NCBI RefSeq assembly: GCF_001439735.1
Contig: NZ_JYLN01000006.1
Coordinates: 1 to 64,000 of the forward strand
Direction: 5' to 3'
Origin: Pseudomonas paralactis
GTDB taxonomy: Bacteria; Pseudomonadota; Gammaproteobacteria; Pseudomonadales; Pseudomonadaceae
Length of the DNA: 64,000 nucleotides
Shown: piece after piece, positions 53,693 to 62,528 of the stretch
How positions within the stretch are numbered: the first letter of the stretch is position 1
Layout of the letters: every line of letters begins with the position of its first letter
Position numbers and translations under genes: made by a program
Notes under the pieces: generated by a model
Databases searched by the model: none
Seen by the model: only the letters and a program-made list of their open reading frames with translations
Told to the model about the DNA's origin: nothing

Positions 53693-55087
53693 ATGGAATT
53701 TCTGCCGCTGTTTCATAACCTGCGCGGCAGTCGAGTGTTGGTCGTCGGTGGCGGGGAGATTGCCTTGCGCAAATCCCGGCTGCTGGCCGACGCCGGTGCG
53801 TTGCTGCGGGTGGTTGCTCCCCAGATCGAAGACCAGTTGCGTGAACTGGTACTGGGCAGTGGCGGAGAACTGATTTTGCGCGGTTACCAGGAGGCCGACC
53901 TTGAGGGTTGCACCCTGATCATCGCGGCAACGGACGATGAGCCGCTGAACGCGCAAGTGTCCAGTGAGGCCAAGCGCCGTTGCGTGCCGGTCAACGTCGT
54001 GGACGCGCCGGCCTTGTGCAGCGTGATCTTCCCGGCGATTGTCGACCGGTCACCCTTGGTGATTGCGGTGTCCAGCGGCGGCGACGCGCCGGTATTGGCG
54101 CGCTTGATCCGTGCCAAGCTGGAAACCTGGATACCTTCCACCTACGGCCAACTGGCCGGTTTGGCGGCGCGTTTTCGCGCCCAGGTCAAAGGTTTGTACC
54201 CGGATGTGCAGCAGCGCCGGGCGTTCTGGGAAGAAGTGTTTCAGGGGCCGATTGCCGACCGTCAACTGGCTGGGCAGGGCGCTGAAGCTGAGCGCCTGTT
54301 GATCGAAAAGGTCAATGGCGCGCCACCTTATGCCCCCGGTGAGGTGTACCTGGTGGGGGCGGGCCCGGGCGACCCGGATTTGCTCACCTTTCGTGCGTTG
54401 CGCCTGATGCAGCAGGCCGATGTGGTGCTGTATGACCGCCTTGTGGCGCCAGCAATCCTGGAACTATGCCGTCGTGATGCCGAGCGCGTGTATGTCGGCA
54501 AACGGCGTGCCGATCACGCTGTGCCCCAGGACCAGATCAACCAGCAATTGGTGGACCTGGCCAAGCAAGGCAAGCGTGTGCTGCGCCTCAAGGGCGGCGA
54601 TCCGTTCATTTTTGGACGTGGTGGCGAAGAGATCGAGGAATTGGCGGCCCATGGCATCCCGTTCCAGGTGGTGCCGGGGATTACGGCGGCCAGTGGTTGC
54701 GCGGCGTATGCGGGCATTCCGCTGACGCATCGTGACTATGCGCAATCGGTGCGCTTTATCACTGGGCACCTGAAGAACAACACCTCGGATCTGCCCTGGC
54801 AGGACCTGGTCGGGCCGTCGCAGACTCTGGTGTTCTACATGGGCTTGATTGGCTTGCCGATCATTTGCGAGCAGTTGATCAAGCACGGGCGCGCGTCGAA
54901 TACCCCAGCGGCACTGATCCAGCAGGGCACCACGTCCAACCAGCGCGTGTTTACCGGCACCCTGGCGGACTTGCCGCGCATGGTGGCGGAGCATGAAGTA
55001 CATGCGCCGACACTGGTGATCGTGGGTGAGGTAGTGGTGCTGCGCGAGAAGCTCAAGTGGTTCGAGGGCGCCCAGTCCCAAGTCTGA
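53693..55087 (+). CDS. cysG: Siroheme synthase CysG (fused)
   Basis: The 464-residue trifunctional enzyme has an N-terminal NAD-dependent precorrin-2 dehydrogenase/ferrochelatase (VVGGGEIALRKSRLL, about 15-29) and, from about residue 216, the uroporphyrinogen-III methyltransferase (YLVGAGPGDPDLLTFRALRLMQ...). It makes siroheme for nitrite and sulfite reductases. The start codon abuts the serS stop with no gap. Confidence 0.97.
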   Translation: MEFLPLFHNLRGSRVLVVGGGEIALRKSRLLADAGALLRVVAPQIEDQLRELVLGSGGELILRGYQEADLEGCTLIIAATDDEPLNAQVSSEAKRRCVPVNVVDAPALCSVIFPAIVDRSPLVIAVSSGGDAPVLARLIRAKLETWIPSTYGQLAGLAARFRAQVKGLYPDVQQRRAFWEEVFQGPIADRQLAGQGAEAERLLIEKVNGAPPYAPGEVYLVGAGPGDPDLLTFRALRLMQQADVVLYDRLVAPAILELCRRDAERVYVGKRRADHAVPQDQINQQLVDLAKQGKRVLRLKGGDPFIFGRGGEEIEELAAHGIPFQVVPGITAASGCAAYAGIPLTHRDYAQSVRFITGHLKNNTSDLPWQDLVGPSQTLVFYMGLIGLPIICEQLIKHGRASNTPAALIQQGTTSNQRVFTGTLADLPRMVAEHEVHAPTLVIVGEVVVLREKLKWFEGAQSQV

Positions 55088-55100
55088 CCTCAAAAGCATC

Positions 55101-55160
55101 GGGGGCAAGCCCCCTCCCACATTGGAATGCATTCCAAGTGTGGGAGGGGGCTTGCCCCTG
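55101..55160. repeat. REP doublet, family C (GGGGGCAAGCCCCCTCCCAC core)
   Basis: GGGGCAAGCCCCCTCCCACATTGGAATGC reads as a near-perfect palindrome with GCATTCCAAGTGTGGGAGGGGGCTTGCCCC. It has the cysteine-free, GC-rich form of a third Pseudomonas REP family and lies just after cysG, where it may also act as a stabilising hairpin. No other copy is in the window. Confidence 0.85.
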
Positions 55161-55193
55161 ATGAGGCCATCTAATTACAACCGATGATCCGGA

Positions 55194-56189
55194 TTAGCCA
55201 AAGACACCTTTACCTGGCAGCCGCGCTCTATCATGGCTGTTATCAAACCCCTGCAACGGCCCCTTCGGCACAATCCCCGTCGGGTTGATCGTGCGATGGC
55301 TGGCATAGTAATGCCCCTTGATATGCTCGAAATTCACAGTCTCGGCCACGCCTGGCCACTGATATATCTCCCGCAGCCAGTTCGACAAATTCGCATAATC
55401 GGCGATCCGCCGCAGGTTGCATTTGAAGTGGCTGTAGTACACCGCATCAAAACGAATCAGCGTGGTGAACAGCCGCACATCGGCTTCGGTCAGGTACTCG
55501 CCGGCCAGATAACGATGGCTGCCCAGATGCTGTTCCAAATGATCCAGCTCGGCAAACACATCATCAAACGCACTTTCATACGCCTGTTGTGAGGTGGCGA
55601 AGCCTGCGCGGTACACGCCGTTGTTCACAGCGGGGTAGATGCGTTCGTTGAGGCTGTCGATGGTCGAATGCAGGGCTTGGGGATAGAAATCCAGGGTATT
55701 GCCGGTCAGCTCATTGAACGCGCTGTTGAACATGCGGATGATCTCCGCCGATTCGTTGCTGACGATGCGCTTGAGCTTTTTATCCCACAGCACCGGCACG
55801 GTGACGCGGCCGGTGTAGTCGGCAGTATCGGCGGTGTAGCGCTGGTGCATGAAGTCCAAACCGTCGAGCGTGTCACCGCTGGAGCCGTGAGCCTTGTCGA
55901 AGGTCCAGCCGTTTTCCAGCATCAACCAGCTGACCACTGAGACATCGATCAGGCTTTCCAGACCTTTGAGCTTGCGCAGGATCAGGGTGCGGTGCGCCCA
56001 GGGGCAGGCCAGGGACACGTAGAGGTGGTAGCGACCGGCCTCAGCCTTGAAGCCGCCTTCGCCACTCGGGCCGGGCGCGCCATCGGCGGTCACCCAGTGG
56101 CGGCGTTGTGCCTGTTCCCGTTGAAAAGCGCCGTCTGCGCTACTTTCGTACCACTGGTCTTTCCACTGTCCTTCGATCAGCAAACCCAT
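55194..56189 (-). CDS. yqjG: Glutathionyl-hydroquinone reductase-type glutathione S-transferase
   Basis: The 331-residue protein has the Xi-class motif SLACPWAHRTLILRKLKGLE with catalytic Cys62, a long family-specific N-terminus, and VPVLWDKKLKRIVSNESAEIIRMFN for the glutathione site. Xi-class enzymes reduce glutathionyl-hydroquinones to hydroquinones. Length fits E. coli YqjG (328). It stands alone. Confidence 0.92.
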   Translation of the reverse strand: MGLLIEGQWKDQWYESSADGAFQREQAQRRHWVTADGAPGPSGEGGFKAEAGRYHLYVSLACPWAHRTLILRKLKGLESLIDVSVVSWLMLENGWTFDKAHGSSGDTLDGLDFMHQRYTADTADYTGRVTVPVLWDKKLKRIVSNESAEIIRMFNSAFNELTGNTLDFYPQALHSTIDSLNERIYPAVNNGVYRAGFATSQQAYESAFDDVFAELDHLEQHLGSHRYLAGEYLTEADVRLFTTLIRFDAVYYSHFKCNLRRIADYANLSNWLREIYQWPGVAETVNFEHIKGHYYASHRTINPTGIVPKGPLQGFDNSHDRARLPGKGVFG

Positions 56190-56277
56190 GACTGGCTCCT
56201 TGGCTGTTAAACGTTGGAGCCCAGTCTAAAGGGATGAGTTCGAACTAAAAGCGCAAAGACCGGGGGTGAATGATCGA

Positions 56278-57279
56278 TTAAATCGATTTATTCCGCGCAT
56301 CCCAGTATTGCTGGGCCAATTCAAACGCCTGTTGCCGCGGGTGACCAAGACCGCGCAGCGCCAGGGCCATGGTGGCGATCAGCGCCAGTTGCGGGTAGCT
56401 GTCCTCGATCTCGCCGCGCCACAACCCTTTCAACTGTTCAGGCTCAAGCGTCGCCGGTTTGACGTGACGCTGGGCGGAAAGGGCGGGCCACTCTTCGTCC
56501 CAGCTCTGGCCGCCGGTGGTGCCATACAGGTGGCTGACGGTGTCGGGGTTTATCTCGATCTCGCCGCCGTCACCCTTGACCACAATCACATTGTCCCCGA
56601 GCAGGCCGCTGGCATCACGATGTACGCCCTGATAGCCCGGATGGAAAATACTCTGCAGGCCGCAACGTGCATTCAGCGGGTTAAGCAGCCGCGCCAGGGA
56701 ATGGATGGGCGAGCGCAGGCCCAGGGTGTTGCGCAGATCGATCATGCGTTGCAACTGCGGTGCCCAGTCGCCCAGCGGGATAAAGGCCAGGTTGCCGTGC
56801 TCGAAGGCACTTCCCACCTGCTGCCAATTGCGGCACAGCGGGATCTGTAATGTCTCCAGCAGTTGCTCGGTGTACAACCGGCCCGCCGTGTGGGCGCCGC
56901 CGCCGTGCATCAGGATGCGCACACCGTTTTGCGCCAGGCACTTGGCTGCGAGCAGAAACCACGGCAGATGACGCTTTTTGCCGGCGTAGGTGGGCCAGTC
57001 GATGTCCACGTTCAACGCTGGTGCGTGCAGGCGTTCGCGTACCGCTTCGGTGAAACCGGCCAGTTCTTCCGGGCTTTCTTCCTTATGGCGCAGTAGCATC
57101 AGGAAGGCGCCGAGCTGAGTGTCCTCGACCTTTTCGTCAAGCAACATGCCCATGGCTTGCCGCGCTTCTTCGCGGGTGAGGTTGCGCGCGCCGCGCTTGC
57201 CTTTGCCAAGGATGCGCACGAACTGTGCAAAGGGGTGCTCTTCGGGCGTTGTGAGGGTCAGTGGGGCGAAGTCGGTCAT
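56278..57279 (-). CDS. ybiB: YbiB/TrpD2-type nucleic-acid-binding protein
   Basis: The 333-residue protein starts at the ATG at 57279; two further codons upstream begin with TTG and were excluded. It has the fold of anthranilate phosphoribosyltransferase (residues HPFAQFVRILGKGKRGARNLTREEARQAM, GAFLMLLRHKEESPEELAGFTEA, LMHGGG), but the trp-type substrate motifs are degenerate. E. coli YbiB (TrpD2) binds DNA and RNA and is not a biosynthetic enzyme. It overlaps the tusE stop by 4 bases, so it is part of the tus operon. Confidence 0.88.
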   Translation of the reverse strand: MTDFAPLTLTTPEEHPFAQFVRILGKGKRGARNLTREEARQAMGMLLDEKVEDTQLGAFLMLLRHKEESPEELAGFTEAVRERLHAPALNVDIDWPTYAGKKRHLPWFLLAAKCLAQNGVRILMHGGGAHTAGRLYTEQLLETLQIPLCRNWQQVGSAFEHGNLAFIPLGDWAPQLQRMIDLRNTLGLRSPIHSLARLLNPLNARCGLQSIFHPGYQGVHRDASGLLGDNVIVVKGDGGEIEINPDTVSHLYGTTGGQSWDEEWPALSAQRHVKPATLEPEQLKGLWRGEIEDSYPQLALIATMALALRGLGHPRQQAFELAQQYWDARNKSI

Positions 57280-57611
57280 AAGCAATTCGTCGGCCTGGGC
57301 AGGCCCGCCAGCTTGGCGGCGAGTTTGGCGGGAGTGCCGTTAAATAGTTTGTTGAGGTGCAGGCTGTTGCCCTTTTCCGGGCCCAGTTTCAAGGCGGTGT
57401 ACTTGATCAGCGGGCGTGTGGCGGGGGACAGCTGGAATTCGCTATAGAACTGGCGCAGCAGCATGAGGATTTCCCAGTGATCCGCGCTCAGCTCCAGGGC
57501 TTCAGCCGCGGCCAGGGCGTGCGCCACTTCATCGGACCAGTCATTGAGATCGACAAGATAACCGTCCTTGTCCAGCTCCAGGCTGTGCGTACCTACGGTC
57601 AGGGTGTTCAT
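57276..57611 (-). CDS. tusE: Sulfur relay protein TusE (DsrC family)
   Basis: The 111-residue protein starts MNTLTVGTHSLELDKDGYLVD. It ends in RPTNCL, with the penultimate Cys110 of the DsrC/TusE swinging arm that takes persulfide from TusD and passes it to MnmA. It overlaps tusB and ybiB by 4 bases each. Confidence 0.96.
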   Translation of the reverse strand: MNTLTVGTHSLELDKDGYLVDLNDWSDEVAHALAAAEALELSADHWEILMLLRQFYSEFQLSPATRPLIKYTALKLGPEKGNSLHLNKLFNGTPAKLAAKLAGLPRPTNCL

Positions 57612-57886
57612 AGCCAGGTGTTGACCTTGTCGTAGTCGATCGACAGTTGCACGAAGCCTGGATAATCCACGCTGTCCGCCCAGTCGGGAAGCGGCAGGTT
57701 GCGCGCCAGCATGTCTTCGGCCAGTACAAACACCTTTACGCCTTTGCTTGGCAGGGCGGGTGTGTGCAGCGCGTAGGCACCGTCGCCACACAGCAGGATA
57801 GCGTCCTGAGCGCCGCAGATGCGCAGGCAGCTGTCGAGGCGGCTGTCGGTAAAGGGGGAGTGAGATACCACATGTAAAGTCGACAT
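57608..57886 (-). CDS. tusB: Sulfur relay protein TusB (DsrH family)
   Basis: The 92-residue protein starts MSTLHVVSHSPFTDSRLDSC and contains DAILLCGDGAYAL of the DsrH fold. It is a structural member of the TusBCD hexamer. Its start shares one base with the end of tusC. Confidence 0.95.
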   Translation of the reverse strand: MSTLHVVSHSPFTDSRLDSCLRICGAQDAILLCGDGAYALHTPALPSKGVKVFVLAEDMLARNLPLPDWADSVDYPGFVQLSIDYDKVNTWL

Positions 57887-58236
57887 CAGAGGGTAATCAC
57901 CTGGTCGTAACGATCAATCAGCTCGCCAATGGTTTGGCTGTCCAGCGTCTGCGCGTTGGCGGGCGGCAGCAACCCGCGTGCGGACAGGCTGTGGCCGCAC
58001 GCGAATACGTCATCAACGCCGAACAGGCCCAATGCCTGCAGGTTGGCACTCAGGTCTTTTTGTTGCACGGCCTTGGCAGCCTGATGCGGCGCCAGTTGGA
58101 ACACACCGTCATCCAGAAACAGCAGACCGATGGGCAGGTCAAACGCACCACCGGCCAGCACGATATCCAGCGCTTCCCGCGCACTCGGCCCGGACCACGG
58201 GGCCTGGCGGCTGATCACCAATAGGGATTTGGACAT
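57886..58236 (-). CDS. tusC: Sulfur relay protein TusC (DsrF family)
   Basis: The 116-residue protein starts MSKSLLVISRQAPWSGPSAREALD, with GLLFLDDGVFQL typical of DsrE/F folds. It belongs to the TusBCD complex. The start follows tusD by one base. Confidence 0.95.
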   Translation of the reverse strand: MSKSLLVISRQAPWSGPSAREALDIVLAGGAFDLPIGLLFLDDGVFQLAPHQAAKAVQQKDLSANLQALGLFGVDDVFACGHSLSARGLLPPANAQTLDSQTIGELIDRYDQVITL

Positions 58237-58237
58237 G

Positions 58238-58630
58238 TCACGGCCCTCCAAAACAGATCAGGCGGTCGGCATCCTGGATCGCGTCATGCAACTGCCCAAG
58301 GCCTGATAACGCCCAGGGTGCCTCCAGATTCACGGCGCTGCGTTGATAGCGCGTAGCCTCTTCGGCATTCAGCACACCACGGCGCAAGGCGGCGGCGATG
58401 CACACCACACCGTCGAGCTGGTGCTGGCTGACGAACTCGCGCCATTGGCGCGCAATGTCTGGCTCGTCCTGGGGCGCAACGACGTTACTGGACGCGCTGT
58501 ACACGCCATCCTGATAAAAAAACAGCCGCACAATCTCATGCCCGCCGGCCAACGCTGCCTGCGCGAACAACAGGGCGCGGCGCGAGGAGGGCGCGTGGGC
58601 GGCGCTATACAGTGCAATCGCGAACTTCAT
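58238..58630 (-). CDS. tusD: Sulfur relay protein TusD (DsrE family)
   Basis: The 130-residue protein has the catalytic Cys77 in DGVVCIAAALRRGV, which accepts sulfur from TusA. It is the first gene of tusD-C-B-E-ybiB, a tightly packed operon. The upstream open frame adds six residues without reason. Confidence 0.95.
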   Translation of the reverse strand: MKFAIALYSAAHAPSSRRALLFAQAALAGGHEIVRLFFYQDGVYSASSNVVAPQDEPDIARQWREFVSQHQLDGVVCIAAALRRGVLNAEEATRYQRSAVNLEAPWALSGLGQLHDAIQDADRLICFGGP

Positions 58631-58786
58631 GGAAGACTCTGCCAACAAACGTCGGCCAATGATAAAGCCGCCGCCGCGAAAAAGCCCGCCGTGATCAAAA
58701 CGGTCACTGTGGTTGATCGTTCTGACGATTGCCGGTAGGCGCCCGGCTGCCTAGTCTGTGGTGATCGCAACCCGAATGGAGTCTTT

Positions 58787-59962
58787 ATGTCTGGTCCCTT
58801 GGCGTCCCTTAAAGTGCTGGATTTTTCCACCTTGCTGCCCGGCCCGTTTGCCTCCCTGATGCTGGCGGACATGGGCGCCGAGGTGCTGCGTATCGAATCG
58901 CCCACGCGTATGGACCTGTTGCGGGTATTGCCGCCCCATGACCGGGGTACTTCGGCCAGCCATGCGTATCTGAACCGCAACAAGCGCAGCCTGGCCCTGG
59001 ACCTCAAGCAGGCCGAGGCGGTGGAGATCGTGCGTGAGCTGATCAAGGGCCATGACATCCTGCTCGAACAGTTTCGCCCAGGGGTCATGGAGCGCCTGGG
59101 GCTGGGTTATGAGGCGTTGAAGGCGATCAATCCCGGGTTGATTTATGTGTCGATTACCGGCTACGGCCAGACCGGCCCTTATAAGGATCGCGCCGGGCAC
59201 GATATCAACTACCTGGCGTTGGCCGGCGTGGCCAGCCATACCGGGCGCCAGGACACCGGCCCGTTGCCTCTGGGCGTACAGCTGGCGGATTTGGCTGGCG
59301 GTTCGCTGCACGCCGTGGTGGGCTTGCTGGCGGCGGTGATTGCCCGGCAGCAGAGTGGGGTGGGCCAATACCTGGATGTGAGCATGACCGATTGCTCGTT
59401 CAGCCTGAACGCCATGGCTGGGGCCGGTTACCTGGCTTGCGGGGTCGAGCCTGGGTGGGAGAACCATGTGCTCAATGGCGGGAGTTTCTATGACTACTAC
59501 CGCACACGCGATGGGCGCTGGATGTCGGTGGGCAGTTTGGAACCGGGGTTCATGCAGCGGCTGTGCGCGGCCTTGGGGCGGCCGGAACTGGCGGCATACA
59601 GCGTGACGCCCGAACGCCAGGCCGTGCTCAAACAGGCGTTGCAGGTGGAGTTCGAGAAGCGCAGTTTTGACCAGTTGTGTGAGTTGTTTGCCGGGGTGGA
59701 TGCCTGTGTTGAGCCGGTGTTGAGTTTGAGCGAAGCGGTGGAGCATCCACAGTTGAAGGCGCGGGAGCTGGTCAGCCAGGTGCCCCGGGGTGATGGCTCG
59801 ACACAAGCGCAATTGGCCTGCCCGCTGAAGTTCTCAGAGGGGTTGCCGGCGCCCAGGCATATTGGAGTGGCGGTGGGGGCGCACAGTGATGAGGTGCTGG
59901 CGGAGTTGGGGTTCGGTATTGAGCGGATAGAGCAATTGCGGCAGGCCAAGGTTGTAGGTTGA
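58787..59962 (+). CDS. CaiB/BaiF family protein, alpha-methylacyl-CoA racemase-like
   Basis: The 391-residue class III CoA-transferase-fold protein has His138 in GHDINYLALAGV and Asp168 in VQLADLAGGSLHAV. These match the general-base pair of alpha-methylacyl-CoA racemase (spacing 30 residues in both), so a racemase or epimerase is more likely than a CoA transferase. It may act on branched acyl-CoAs in the cytoplasm. It is a single gene divergent from tusD. Confidence 0.85.
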   Translation: MSGPLASLKVLDFSTLLPGPFASLMLADMGAEVLRIESPTRMDLLRVLPPHDRGTSASHAYLNRNKRSLALDLKQAEAVEIVRELIKGHDILLEQFRPGVMERLGLGYEALKAINPGLIYVSITGYGQTGPYKDRAGHDINYLALAGVASHTGRQDTGPLPLGVQLADLAGGSLHAVVGLLAAVIARQQSGVGQYLDVSMTDCSFSLNAMAGAGYLACGVEPGWENHVLNGGSFYDYYRTRDGRWMSVGSLEPGFMQRLCAALGRPELAAYSVTPERQAVLKQALQVEFEKRSFDQLCELFAGVDACVEPVLSLSEAVEHPQLKARELVSQVPRGDGSTQAQLACPLKFSEGLPAPRHIGVAVGAHSDEVLAELGFGIERIEQLRQAKVVG

Positions 59963-59976
59963 CTGAGCCGACGCTT

Positions 59977-60044
59977 TCGCAGGCAAGCCACATTTTGATT
60001 GTGTTCACAGATCCAAATGTGGGAGCTGGCTTGCCTGCGATGAG
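59977..60044. repeat. Rearranged family-B REP doublet with a truncated arm
   Basis: The arms TCGCAGGCAAGCCACATTT and AAATGTGGGAGCTGGCTTGC...GCGA are inverted around a 25-bp spacer. The left arm lacks about seven bases (GCTCCCA) present in the full repeat. The orientation is opposite to the usual family-B doublets, with the outer ends facing inward. Confidence 0.75.
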
Positions 60045-60048
60045 GCCC

Positions 60049-60543
60049 TTATTCCACCCGCGTTTCTCCAGTGAACACCAAGGTCTGCCGACACCGCCGA
60101 CACAAATACCGCCGCCCCTGGTTCACCAGGCCATGGCGTTGCGCCGAAAACGGAAAATCGCTGTCCGCACAGGGGCACCGATAGATATAACGGGTCACCT
60201 GGCGGCGCTTGACTTCATAGGTATGGCAACGATCCGGCGGCAGTTCATAAACCCCGCGCATGATCAGTTGCCATTCCTCGCCATGGGGCTGGATACGCTC
60301 GCCAAACAGTTGGTGGGCAATCAGGTGCGCCACTTCGTGGGCCACGGTTTGCTTGAGAAAGTGTTGGCTGTTTTCACGGTACAACTGAGGGTTGAAGCGC
60401 AGCAGGTTCTCGTGCAAATGCGCGACACCGGCTTTCTGGCCCCGCAGCTTGAGGCTGACCTGGGGGCGTTTGAAGCTTCGTTTGAAAAAGGATTCGGCTT
60501 GCAGGAAACAATCTTCGACGCGGGTATTGAGTTGCTCGGGCAT
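60049..60543 (-). CDS. sprT: SprT-type zinc-metallopeptidase-like protein
   Basis: The 164-residue protein has the HEVAH zinc site (69-73) and a C-terminal zinc-ribbon with CxC (123,125) and CxxC (148,151), as in E. coli SprT. Eukaryotic Spartan relatives cut DNA-protein crosslinks; the bacterial role is not established. It stands between the racemase-like gene and the Yip1 gene. Confidence 0.92.
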   Translation of the reverse strand: MPEQLNTRVEDCFLQAESFFKRSFKRPQVSLKLRGQKAGVAHLHENLLRFNPQLYRENSQHFLKQTVAHEVAHLIAHQLFGERIQPHGEEWQLIMRGVYELPPDRCHTYEVKRRQVTRYIYRCPCADSDFPFSAQRHGLVNQGRRYLCRRCRQTLVFTGETRVE

Positions 60544-60630
60544 GCTGTACAAATCTCCAGAGGCGCCCAGTATGCCGCAAAGCAGGGTGTTTCCGAATCT
60601 GTCAGGCGCCGAATGGTCATGCATAACGCA

Positions 60631-60654
60631 CAAAGCCACCTTGCGGTGGCTTTG
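60631..60654. terminator. Terminator between Yip1-family gene and sprT
   Basis: CAAAGCCACC-TTGC-GGTGGCTTTG is a perfect stem with short T-rich flanks on both strands, beginning about 18 bases after the Yip1 gene stop on the minus strand. Confidence 0.6.
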
Positions 60655-60671
60655 TCTGCGAGTTGAGTGGC

Positions 60672-61274
60672 TTAGCTGGTGTAAATCGGCCCGACGCCCA
60701 GGCCCCAGACGATTACGGTAAACGCCATGATCGCCACCAGTACCACCAGGCCCACGGCCAATACCGAACTGGAAAACAGGAAGCCTTCGTCCGGGTCGAT
60801 ACTCATGAAGGTCGGCAGCCCCACATACAGCAGATACACCGTGTAGCAAATCGCCGCCGTGCCCACGACCATGCCCAGCCACATATGCGGGTAGAGCGCC
60901 GCCAGCCCGCCGATAAACAAGGGTGTGGCGGTATAAGTGGCAAACGCCACACAGCGTGCCATGCTGGGGCTGGCGTCGTAGGTGCGCGCCATCCAGTGAA
61001 TGAACGCGCCCATCACTGCCACGCCGCCAAGCATGGCCGCGTAGGACATGAGTGTCATCCACAATGCGCTTTCCTGAGTCAGCATCACCGGTGCGCGGTT
61101 GCCGATGACCCAGCCAACCTGAGTGGTGCCAATAAAGGCGGAAATGGCGGGGATCGCCGCGAGAATCAGGGTATGAGTGAGGTACATGTGGCCGATGCTT
61201 TCTTCTTTATCGCCACGGATTTCCCGCCATTCCTGGTCGGGATGGGTAAACAGCCCCACGACGTGATGGATCAT
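60672..61274 (-). CDS. Yip1-family inner-membrane protein
   Basis: The protein is 200 aa from the ATG at 61274 (MIHHVVGLFTHPDQEWREI), with AGGAG upstream. The N-terminal motif FTHPDQEWREI and five hydrophobic helices (about 35-195) match the bacterial Yip1 family, which has no defined function. The longer open frame would extend through a REP pair and was rejected. Confidence 0.85.
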   Translation of the reverse strand: MIHHVVGLFTHPDQEWREIRGDKEESIGHMYLTHTLILAAIPAISAFIGTTQVGWVIGNRAPVMLTQESALWMTLMSYAAMLGGVAVMGAFIHWMARTYDASPSMARCVAFATYTATPLFIGGLAALYPHMWLGMVVGTAAICYTVYLLYVGLPTFMSIDPDEGFLFSSSVLAVGLVVLVAIMAFTVIVWGLGVGPIYTS

Positions 61275-61636
61275 GCCAGTCACTCCTGTCGTTATTACCA
61301 TCGCCCCCCATCGGAGCGCCCACGGGCCAAATGGCCTGAAAGGTCTGGATAGATGTGCGACCTCAAGTCGCAGTATAGGAAGGGATGACCGGAATAACCG
61401 TAGGGCCTTTAGAGCAAATTGCGCTGTAAACAGGCGGGCTAATCGCGGAGGGGTCTGTAAGGATTCATGCGATCCAGTGGGGGAGCTGGCTTGCCTGCGA
61501 TGGCGGCCTGTCAGGACCGCAGGTGTGGACTGGCACACCGCTATCGCAGGCAAGCCAGCTCCCACATTGGAACTTCGTCAGTCTTGCCGGTAAAATGCTG
61601 CGCTTTTCGTCACACACCTTTGCGGATCCAAGCGCC
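61275..61636. other. Divergent intergenic region before ttcA, 362 bp
   Basis: This holds the promoters of the Yip1-family gene and ttcA and a family-B REPIN at 61475-61570. No gene was seen; open frames through the repeat are artefacts. Confidence 0.6.
61475..61570. repeat. REPIN, family B
   Basis: The arms GGGGGAGCTGGCTTGCCTGC and GCAGGCAAGCCAGCTCCCAC are inverted around a spacer of about 45 bp. The arms differ by one base near the outer end. Confidence 0.9.
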
Positions 61637-62461
61637 ATGGGCACTCTTACAGTCAACCAGAACAAGCTGCAAAAACGCCTGCGTCGCCTGGCCGGTGAAG
61701 CGGTCGCCGATTTCAACATGATCGAGGACGGCGACAAGGTCATGGTCTGCCTTTCCGGCGGCAAAGACAGCTACACCATGCTCGACGTGTTGCTGCACCT
61801 GCAAAAGGTCGCACCGATCAAATTCGAGATCGTGGCGGTCAACATGGACCAGAAGCAACCCGGTTTCCCCGAGCATGTGCTGCCGGCCTACCTGAAAGAA
61901 CTGGGCGTCGAGTACCACATCGTCGAAAAAGACACCTACTCGGTGGTCAAGGAACTGATCCCGGAAGGCAAGACCACCTGCTCGCTGTGCTCACGCCTGC
62001 GCCGTGGCACGCTGTATACCTTTGCCGATGAGATCGGCGCGACCAAGATGGCCCTGGGTCATCACCGCGATGACATCGTCGAAACCTTCTTCCTCAATAT
62101 GTTCTTCAACGGCTCGCTCAAGGCCATGCCGCCCAAGCTGCGCGCCGACGACGGACGCAACGTAGTGATCCGGCCGCTGGCGTATTGCAACGAGAAGGAC
62201 ATCCAGGCGTATTCCGACTTCAAGCAGTTCCCGATCATTCCCTGCAACCTGTGCGGCTCCCAGGAAAACCTGCAGCGCCAGGTGGTCAAGGAGATGCTGG
62301 TGGACTGGGAGCGCAAAACCCCCGGGCGTACCGAAAGTATCTTCCGCAGCCTGCAGAATGTGATCCCGTCGCAACTGGCCGATCGCAACCTGTTCGACTT
62401 CACCAGCTTGAAAATCGATGAGACGGCAGCCTCGCGTTTCGTCAATGTAGTGAACCTCTGA
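61637..62461 (+). CDS. ttcA: tRNA 2-thiocytidine(32) synthetase TtcA
   Basis: The 274-residue protein starts MGTLTVNQNKLQKRLRRL. It has the PP-loop LSGGKDS and two CxxC pairs (TTCSLCSR and IPCNLCGS) that bind the 4Fe-4S cluster. It thiolates cytidine-32 of certain tRNAs. Unlike MnmA it does not depend on the Tus relay. Upstream extension through a REP pair was rejected. Confidence 0.97.
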   Translation: MGTLTVNQNKLQKRLRRLAGEAVADFNMIEDGDKVMVCLSGGKDSYTMLDVLLHLQKVAPIKFEIVAVNMDQKQPGFPEHVLPAYLKELGVEYHIVEKDTYSVVKELIPEGKTTCSLCSRLRRGTLYTFADEIGATKMALGHHRDDIVETFFLNMFFNGSLKAMPPKLRADDGRNVVIRPLAYCNEKDIQAYSDFKQFPIIPCNLCGSQENLQRQVVKEMLVDWERKTPGRTESIFRSLQNVIPSQLADRNLFDFTSLKIDETAASRFVNVVNL

Positions 62462-62480
62462 GCCGCATCGAGGCTCTAGT

Positions 62481-62506
62481 AAACGGCGCTTGCGGGCGCC
62501 GTTTTC
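62481..62506 (+). terminator. ttcA terminator
   Basis: AAACGGCGC-TTGCG-GGCGCCGTTTT is a stem with a T run, 20 bases after the ttcA stop and 22 before the next start. Confidence 0.8.
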
Positions 62507-62528
62507 AATTCAACTGCCAGGAGAGGGC

